From the NCBI RefSeq assembly GCF_932526225.1, contig NC_064036.1:4589501-4653500 (forward strand): a stretch of 64,000 bases of DNA, in the 5' to 3' direction. This document shows positions 56,615-64,000 of the stretch, in pieces. The stretch's first letter is position 1. Every line of letters begins with the position of its first letter. A model generated the notes under the pieces. The model did no database searches. It was not told where the DNA came from and saw only the letters and a program-made list of their open reading frames with translations. The DNA is from Nematostella vectensis (taxonomy: Eukaryota > Cnidaria > Anthozoa > Actiniaria > Edwardsiidae). The translations under genes and the position numbers were made by a program.

Positions 56615-57390
56615 TGTACATGCGCCAGGTTTGGGGAATAACACATTTGTCTTCATATCTGTTCTCTGCTACCAGATGAACAGAATTCTAGCGTGCCAAT
56701 TTTGCTCAAAAGGTCTCGACTTTTGCGTGCTTTTATAACGCAGTAGCGGATCTACAGAGGGCGGCGGGGGGGGGGGGGGGGGGGGGGGGGTAGGGGTTTA
56801 ATGGTTAGGGGGTTAATTCTGTTCATTTCAAAATTCTTATGAAGGTATTATAATGACGAGGATGCTAGATACGCCCCTGTAACGTTAGGCAATTTATGAT
56901 CTAGAATCCTAGCACTACAACTTACATTAAACTAACCCTTAAAAAATATCTAATTTCAGAAATATAACAACGCTATCGCGCACATTTTCGCCTTAAAACT
57001 GGAAACTCTCAATGCCAGAATCGTTCAAAGGGCCAAAAATTAGGGCATTTGCCGCGACTAAAACACTAAAAACAACAACAATAGCAAACCAAATGCAATT
57101 TTCTAAAATAATCGGAGCACACTGACTGAATTCATATAAAAGGTGAGTTACTTCTCGTTTACCCGGTTTGTGAGTACTGAAGAAAGCGTCAAATTTTAGT
57201 GTCAATCAACAATCAAAACAGATAAACCTAAACTTTATCTTTAAATTTCCAATTTTTTACGATAGGAGCCAGCAATTACTGAACTCTGCAACGATGGAAG
57301 AAAAAGAACATTCGTCAAAATCTCAAATGGGGTTCAAAATGAGATGGTTTTCCCGCTAGCATGGAGAGAAAGAAGTTTGCCCCTCCCCTA

Positions 57391-57714
57391 TTTCGACCGT
57401 GCCGGCCGCTCTGAGTTCAGTTAGAATATTGCCCTCACCATAAATGCTTCCGGGCTAACAAAAAACAAATTAATCACAAGGATATCTTTAGTATTTGAGC
57501 AAATAAACTAGATAACTTTTTTTCTTTAAAAATCAAAAGTATAAAATACTATTTTTAAAATATTTTTTTCACCTTTTGGATTCATCTTCAGCCAAGGCTA
57601 TCAAACCAAGTCTTTCGGGCGGGACAAAATCCAAATTGTACACCATATAGATAATTCTTAACCCTTAGATAATCTACTAAGGAAGACTCTTTTTAAGGCT
57701 TCACCAGATTACCA
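57391..57714 (+). repeat. Left 324-bp inverted end
   Basis: Inverted copy at 60033-60356. Stretches compared base by base, such as GCTTCCGGGCTAACAAAAAA and AGGCTTCACCAGATTACCA, are identical. Confidence 0.88.
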
Positions 57715-57989
57715 GATCTCCTATTTCTATCGCTACCGAGGTTCACCGAAGTGTCTACTGTACCTATGATGTCCTTCTAACAGCGGTCCCGAGTATCTAC
57801 CAAAATGCAACCACAAATTACTTCTGTGCAAGCTCTGTATTTTTAATTCAAAATGCCTTAGTCATAGTTGTAAATCTCATTCTATTCAAAAAAGTGGATT
57901 CGGCTATATATTTTATATATAATTACGGTACGTGGAATCTCGCTCTAAGGACACCTTGTTGTTAACAGGGTTCTCATTTGCTCATGACA

Positions 57990-58378
57990 TCATCGTGAGG
58001 TGTCCTTAATAACGGGGTTCTACCGTGCTCATGTGATATCATTGTTGCTAACAGTCTTGTACGGTTCGTGAGGTGTCCTCAATAACGAGGTTCTACTGTG
58101 TTCATGTGACATCATAGTCGCTTACAGTCTTGTACGGTTCGTGAGGTGTCCTTAATAACGAGGTTCTACTGTGTTCATGTGACATCATAGTCGCTTACAG
58201 TCTTGTACGGTCCGTGAGGTGTCCTTAATAACGAGGTTCTACTGTATTCATGTGACATCATAGTCGCTTACAGTCTTGTACGGTTCGTGAGGTGTCCTTA
58301 ATAACGAGGTTCTACTGTGTTCATGTGACATCATAGTCGCTTACAGTCTTGTACGGTTCGTGAGGTGTCCTTAATAAC
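57990..58378 (+). repeat. 73-bp minisatellite, about five copies
   Basis: Unit AGGTGTCCTTAATAACGAGG... TACGGTTCGTG, very uniform in the last four copies, more divergent in the first. Lies inside the 324-bp-end element. Confidence 0.9.
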
Positions 58379-60032
58379 ATGGTCCTCCTCATCACATAAC
58401 ATCGCGGCTGTGAAAAAATGACATTTATGACTAAATTGAGAGAAATGGGTGAAAATAGGTGCAGAACGTTTATCACTCTGCCGAAGGTAAAAGCAGCATC
58501 TCCCACGTCAATGGCTCATTTGATCGATACACCAAGGAATGTCAATATTGTCGAGATATATTTGCTTTTGACAAGTTTCTCGACGTAAAATTAGACAAAA
58601 GGATACTGAGTTATCAGTTATTCGATCACACAACGCGTGGTGCGGCGTTATCCGTTTTTACCGTTAGCTCACGGATGTCTCCGCCTATAAAAAGAACATT
58701 ATTTGATTTTATTTTTAACCGACGCCATTGCGCTTATCTCACGGCTGATTGGATGATGGATTATCACCATGGCAATGACAAGTTACGCCCCGGGGAGGGC
58801 TGGGTCAGTAACCTTAGATCTGCGTTTTTACGACATGGCTTGCAGGCATTTCTTGTCAACGAATTATGTTCTTTAAACTGCCGCACTCACACTAGGTTGC
58901 TGTAAGCTTCGTAGAGTCGTGAGAAAGCGAAGCTGTGTTTGTGAATGTAATGTTTTAATCCCAAGCCACATTAATCTTAATCCGAATGTTTAACAAAAGA
59001 CAGTATAACGGGTCTCAATAGATTTACAACCCACCACAGGTTCATTGAATTTAGGGCTTAAAGCTTGACAAACTAGCTCAGCGAAAAATTGTGCTGTTTC
59101 AATTTACGCCACACTTTATAGTATTAAGTTAAAAAAAAGAAAAACACCAAAAATACATTTTTTTGCTCATGTCACTAGCCCAATAATCAGAAATAATTTG
59201 GACTATTTCTAAATAATCAAAAGTCAAAGATAGCGTCAGACGTTTATTCATATTTACTAGAGCTCGCAAATTACGTAAAAAAGTTTGCAAATAAAAGATA
59301 TCACAGATTCTAATCACTGTGCCAAATCCGCCATATCGTGAGACCTGGTTAGAGGCTTCATGGGAAGTGATTTATGCTTTGAATAATTTTTCTCTCATAA
59401 CTAGTAAACTGCCTTCGGTTTATTAACAGCAGGGAAATTGCACGTTAAAAAATAATCTTTCAGCATTTTTGCGAAAACCCTATATAAGGCAAAAAGCATG
59501 GAAATTCTGACTTTGTTGCTACTTATCACTTCCGCATCTAATGAAAAGCTCGTGAAATCTGCACCTAAAAGGACTTGTTCTTACTACATCTATCTCTAAA
59601 AACAAATGTGACGTATAAAGCCTTTGGTCCCCATGATCAGCCGGAACTATTCTCCTATCTGAGGCGAGTGAAAGCTAAACACATCTTCGTCTGTTTGGCT
59701 TGCAGTCTCCAAACACTCTTACCGTAACTTCAATAGACATTACACATCCGAACAATAACTTGTACGAACCGTCTTAAAAGCAAATGCATCAGGAAAAGTG
59801 AATAAGGCAGCCCAGCCGATTATAGCTCCCTCTATCCCAGTGTGAAATATCCGCGATAACCGCGCTATTGTTTTACCGGCAGAGTGAGCCACAGCAGGTG
59901 TCAAGGCTATAAGAAATCTCCACAAACAGCGTTTGCACGACCTCCCGAAACTCTAAGCCTGATCTTTAACGTTTATAAACACTTGGAACAGAGTCTTAAA
60001 CTATTTATTCAGGGGACGGTGAGCAATATTTG

Positions 60033-60356
60033 TGGTAATCTGGTGAAGCCTTAAAAAGAGTCTTCCTTAGTAGATTATCTAAGGGTTAAGAATTATCTAT
60101 ATGGTGTACAATTTGGATTTTGTCCCGCCCGAAAGACTTGGTTTGATAGCCTTGGCTGAAGATGAATCCAAAAGGTGAAAAAAATATTTTAAAAATAGTA
60201 TTTTATACTTTTGATTTTTAAAGAAAAAAAGTTATCTAGTTTATTTGCTCAAATACTAAAGATATCCTTGTGATTAATTTGTTTTTTGTTAGCCCGGAAG
60301 CATTTATGGTGAGGGCAATATTCTAACTGAACTCAGAGCGGCCGGCACGGTCGAAA
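60033..60356 (-). repeat. Right 324-bp inverted end
   Basis: Reverse complement of 57391-57714, ending GGCACGGTCGAAA. Confidence 0.88.
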
Positions 60357-61279
60357 CATCATCAACTAATACACTCTTATAGGGGGCCTTAATGAAAAGC
60401 TCCCTTTGAAGTAAAGCACAACAAATAAAGCATTTACGTGTTTGGGTTTCACTCGGTCAATATCTGTCCAAGTAGAAACAGCCTCATGCGCCCATAAGTA
60501 TTATGATTTCTTTTTTTGAAAATGCAAATCACCCAGGCGCGCGGGCACACTGGTGCCGAGTTTCTAGAAGGTGCAGCAATATAGTGCAAAGTGCGTATCA
60601 ATCGTGATAGTAAGTCAGTCTAATATGGCGATACTATCGGCAGGCGATTTGTGCTATCCAGGCGAGGATCTAGCTCGACTTAAAAGCCTGTTCTCCCGCT
60701 CAAATCGATAGAGATATTCGGCACATCACAGCGGCGGCGCTGCGTCAACGAAACACGTCCAAATTTCTGCCCTCTAGCCAAATCACATCGATGAAAACGT
60801 GAAGCGAAAAACCCAGCGGTACTCTGATCGGCAGGGAAATAACGAAAGTGAATTGGGCGTATGGAGAGCAAGCGTGCCTAACAGCAGGTCTAAGTGAGAT
60901 AAGTCCACAGATCCGGTCCTTCGATGTACGCCCACATCTCAATGGTCTATACGACGTTTGCTGGGAATTTACCTAATGATTACTGGTGCTTCGATGGCAA
61001 ATCCCATTCATTTGTAGCGAAAGGCTTCTAGCGATGTACTCAATACGTATTCTACAACTCACTGTGCAATAAAGACAACGCGGCCTTTATCCTGGCGTTT
61101 GGCCGAGATTTCTACTCAACAGATCCTTAGCTCCAGTTGTTTTGCACTCTCAAATCCTTTGCTAAAATCTTTTCATCATCTTAACACTGCGGATCAGCAA
61201 CAACGAGGATTAACAGAGAGTAGAAGAGAAACTCAAGACTGGGTTTGGAGACTGTCTTGTCGCCTTATCCACACTCATT
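60357..61279. other. GPCR upstream region
   Basis: No gene seen. Contains the presumed promoter and 5' UTR of the GPCR gene. Confidence 0.35.
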
Positions 61280-62407
61280 ATGAGCGAACTGTTCCTGAAT
61301 GCGACAAACAGCAGCGAAGTGGGCGACATGATTCAAATGGATAGCGTTGAATGGCACGCAAAGCTGGTTGCCCATATCATCATCTTGATCACCTCACTAG
61401 TCGGCAATATGCTTGTTCTCTCTGTAATCCGCGGTAGTCAACAAAGGCGAAGGCGCAAGACGCCGTACGAACTCTTCATCGCAAATCTTGCCATAGCTGA
61501 CCTCACCTACATCATCGTGTACTTTTTAGCGATGTACACGGATGGAACCAAGCATGCATTCTTCTGCATATTCATGAGCCCTCTGGTGACCGTAACCTCG
61601 ACTGTGAGTATGCTAACATTAACGGCAATGGCAGCCTTCAGATGCAAAGCCATAGTGAACCCTTTCAAAGCCAAGTTTTCCAACAAAACAGTGTATCTGA
61701 CTATAGTCTCGCTATGGGTGATAGCCTTTGTGTGTGTGATTCCATTGTATATAGTGCTAAAAGTCGTGGATGGGCAATGCTTGGAGCTGTGGCCGTCACA
61801 AAGCCTAAACAAGGCGTACACTCTTGCGCTCTTCGTCATAGAGTACGTCATCCTTATGTTTGTCATCATCTTCTCGTACACTCGAATTGTGTTCTACCTG
61901 CGTCGGAATAAGATCCCGCGAACGTGCTTAAACGAGAGCGGACGGGTGAGTCAAAAACGCCGCAAGGATGACCAGGAAGTATCCAAGTCCTTGGTGGTCA
62001 TTGTCATCTTGTACACCATCCTAACACTGCCCCATCACTTGGGCTGGATCTTTAGCGAGATCTTTGGCTTAAAGGATGTCGCCAAAGTTATATTCCAATT
62101 CTCTGGCACGCTGCTTCTCGCTCACAGTTGCTGTAACCCGTTTGTGTATGGCTCGTTCGCACGCAGATTTCGCAGGGGTTACCTGCGTTGTTTGACGCGC
62201 ATATTATGTTGCGGAAAGCGCTCTAAAGAAGGAAAGAGGCGATGCAGGTATCTAACAACAAGCAGCGAGTCGTCTGATCGTCAGACGAACATGTCCGGGC
62301 ACAATATGAGCGCTAAGGAACTTCTCTCCAGAAATACGACGCTGCGGACTACGATGATGGAATCGGACACTGACAGCGACCGCAAACATCACTACGAAAA
62401 ACACTAA
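61280..62407 (+). CDS. Class A (rhodopsin-like) GPCR, intronless, peptide-receptor-like
   Basis: 375 residues, seven membrane segments, plasma-membrane receptor. N-terminus with N-glycosylation sites (NATNSS). TM1 GNMLVLSVI, TM2 NLAIADL, TM3 preceded by Cys (FFCIFMS) that would pair with the loop-2 Cys (DGQCLEL), TM6 TILTLPHHLGW, TM7 CCNPFVYGSF (the NPxxY motif). The DRY box is altered: FRCKAIVNPF stands where DRYxAIxxP is usual, so D3.49 and Y3.51 are replaced while the Arg is kept. After TM7 come a basic helix 8, Cys residues (RILCCGK) that could be palmitoylated, and a Ser/Thr-rich tail. The layout is closest to invertebrate neuropeptide receptors (galanin/allatostatin/tachykinin-like), but the ligand cannot be told. 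AATAAA follows the stop at 62422-62427. Confidence 0.93.
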   Translation: MSELFLNATNSSEVGDMIQMDSVEWHAKLVAHIIILITSLVGNMLVLSVIRGSQQRRRRKTPYELFIANLAIADLTYIIVYFLAMYTDGTKHAFFCIFMSPLVTVTSTVSMLTLTAMAAFRCKAIVNPFKAKFSNKTVYLTIVSLWVIAFVCVIPLYIVLKVVDGQCLELWPSQSLNKAYTLALFVIEYVILMFVIIFSYTRIVFYLRRNKIPRTCLNESGRVSQKRRKDDQEVSKSLVVIVILYTILTLPHHLGWIFSEIFGLKDVAKVIFQFSGTLLLAHSCCNPFVYGSFARRFRRGYLRCLTRILCCGKRSKEGKRRCRYLTTSSESSDRQTNMSGHNMSAKELLSRNTTLRTTMMESDTDSDRKHHYEKH

Positions 62408-64000
62408 CGTGCTTGCAAGATAAATAAATAACTACATAATCACATACAATACCCAGGGCAATCACGAGCTAAGTGAAGATTATTAAGCATTGCACCTTAG
62501 AGACCCACTTTCCAATGTGGCTCAAATACGAAAATAACAAGAGCCGGACGTACATGAACATTGTACTAAAGTTTGGAGAAAGTGTAACAACGAGCTTCTT
62601 ATCTCCAAGGGAAGACAACAAAAGCAGTTGCAAGCAAATCTAGCAAAAAAAAAAAACAGCATTATAAAGAATACGAGCCTAAAAACAGTGGTACTGACAA
62701 CGAACCACAAAATACCAACGAGTTTATTACCTTAAGCAGTATTACAGATGTACAATACAACCTCAAGGACTTTGCGATATTAATGCAATACACCCATTAT
62801 TGGCTTTAAAATACGCGGGTTTATAATGGTCATAAAGCATAAACTTTAGGGGTTGATAAAGCCATGGATGAAATATCCATTTGTGCTGTTGACATATTAC
62901 TACAATATCAAGAACGCTACGATAAGGCAGCATTCGCAATTAGCATAACGCAGATATAGGCAGCTGATTTAATTAAAGGTAAATAACTGTACATAGTATT
63001 TAAATGACCCGCATCATATAATAGAAGCAAGTAAAAAGAAAACCATTGTCAAGATAGTTCTTTTTATCGGCGCATCACTTGCTTATTAACCTCGTGCGGA
63101 TTGATAACAATGTTCCAGCATTTCGCAAATAGTAGGCGCACAAAAAACTAATTAAGTAAAGTTATATCATATTTTGTTTAGGGTTCCCAGAAGGGATTTG
63201 CATAAATGCGGCAAATGAGAACACTTGTGTTTATAAAACGAAGTTTTCTGTTTTAGTCTCTTAACGTATCCCTTGGGGCCAGCCTAAGTGAAGCGTATTG
63301 TTGTTACAATCCGTGCCATGAAAGTTGGCTTGGATTTGCGTTTTATTCAATAATGAAGAGTGGGCGACAGTAGATCCCACTTCTGACACCATTTTCCTTT
63401 TCTGTACGTGGTTACTACTAAGATCGACATATTTGTACGTTCTGTAGTAAGCAAGTAGTTTTTAAGACAAAGAAGCAAAATTTAAGGAGGTATTCGGCGC
63501 GGTTCTCTCAAAGAACAATCAGAAAAGCGCGATAATCGCTAATCGTACACATTGAAAGAATAAAATAGATGAAAAGGCTGATTCAGTCAAGAATTTGGGT
63601 ATGCCGTGTCATTGATCTATTGACACTAGCCTTATTTAATGTGCCAAAGACGGGCGACCATAAAACACTTCCTATCTTCAACAGCGACTGATTAAAGACT
63701 GTAGACTTTGCGGCCCTGGATGTTTTATAGACGGTAATAAAAAAGAAAAGCCAGCGGCAAAATCAACAGATCAGTAAAGGCAGTGGAACATTACTTGCCC
63801 AATCACAGATCGTAAAGAAAACGCCTGCAGCTAATTAACCAATCAGATTCCATGACAGCCACACAATCAATTAGATGGCATGTTCGCGATACCTAACAGC
63901 TCGCTGTTCAAAGACACTAGATAAAAAAACACCGCAAGTCAAAAATTATTACTCTTTCCCGATTATCAGCCAATAACAAAAACACAGCGTTCATTAATTG
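62408..64000. other. GPCR 3' flank, intergenic
   Basis: AT-rich sequence with no gene, repeat array or element ends recognised to the window edge. Confidence 0.35.

Larger units (their letters stand above)
57391..60356. mobile_element. Element with 324-bp inverted ends, 2.97 kb
   Basis: 57391-57714 and 60033-60356 are equal-length (324 bp), essentially identical inverted repeats. Outer ends read TTTCGACCGTGCCGG. The interior holds a 73-bp minisatellite and no recognisable transposase. No target duplication was found next to either end (CCTA versus CATC). Near-identity implies recent insertion, gene conversion or an inverted duplication. Confidence 0.85.

Noticed and set aside
58459-58905. 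148-codon plus-strand frame inside the 324-bp-end element
   Set aside because: Opens with GTG, has no early ATG, and shows no recognisable motif. Kept only as a note in the element description.

Overview
The window is a piece of an animal nuclear genome. It carries intron-rich housekeeping genes, short introns with GT..AG borders, many small inverted-repeat transposons, minisatellites and long C/G or A/T homopolymers. Gene content, intron style and repeat types fit a cnidarian, most probably a sea anemone such as Nematostella vectensis. That species call is an inference from recognition; no search was run. Positions 50319-50518 are an assembly gap of 200 Ns.

Layout. (1) 729-12261 (+): enolase, 15 exons, lacking only the first coding exon. 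The introns hold a 36-bp minisatellite grown out of an exon/intron border, a 918-bp transposon with a perfect 9-bp target duplication and a RecQ-helicase-like fragment, and a 260-bp fold-back element. (2) 13949-23366 (+): G-protein beta subunit, 10 exons giving exactly 340 codons. (3) 25113-34506: a compact, decayed Polinton-like DNA element of about 9.4 kb with long terminal inverted repeats (TIRs) and an apparent 6-bp target duplication. It carries a replication gene (polymerase-like, then SF1 helicase, then HNH nuclease; frame-broken), a DDE integrase with a chromo/SH3-like tail, small membrane or coiled-coil proteins, and a Cys-rich protein whose gene starts inside both TIRs. No capsid, packaging ATPase or protease gene is visible. 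(4) 35774-39937 (+): Rab10-like GTPase, 4 exons, with a 1.4-kb intronic minisatellite. (5) 41935-43642 (+): a small two-exon membrane protein I do not recognise. (6) 49514-46235 (-): CLN3/battenin-like membrane protein, 3 exons, with an in-frame minisatellite in one loop. (7) 51771-54284 (+): TMEM26-family protein, N-terminal exon(s) not found and possibly in the gap. (8) 57391-60356: an element with near-identical 324-bp inverted ends and an internal minisatellite. (9) 61280-62407 (+): an intronless class A GPCR.

The host genes are not an operon and share no obvious pathway; they are ordinary neighbours. CLN3 and TMEM26 are divergent, and the small membrane-protein gene and CLN3 converge. 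The most unusual content is the Polinton-like element with its iterated hairpins and apparently capsid-free gene set, followed by the minisatellite that has copied the enolase 5' splice site.
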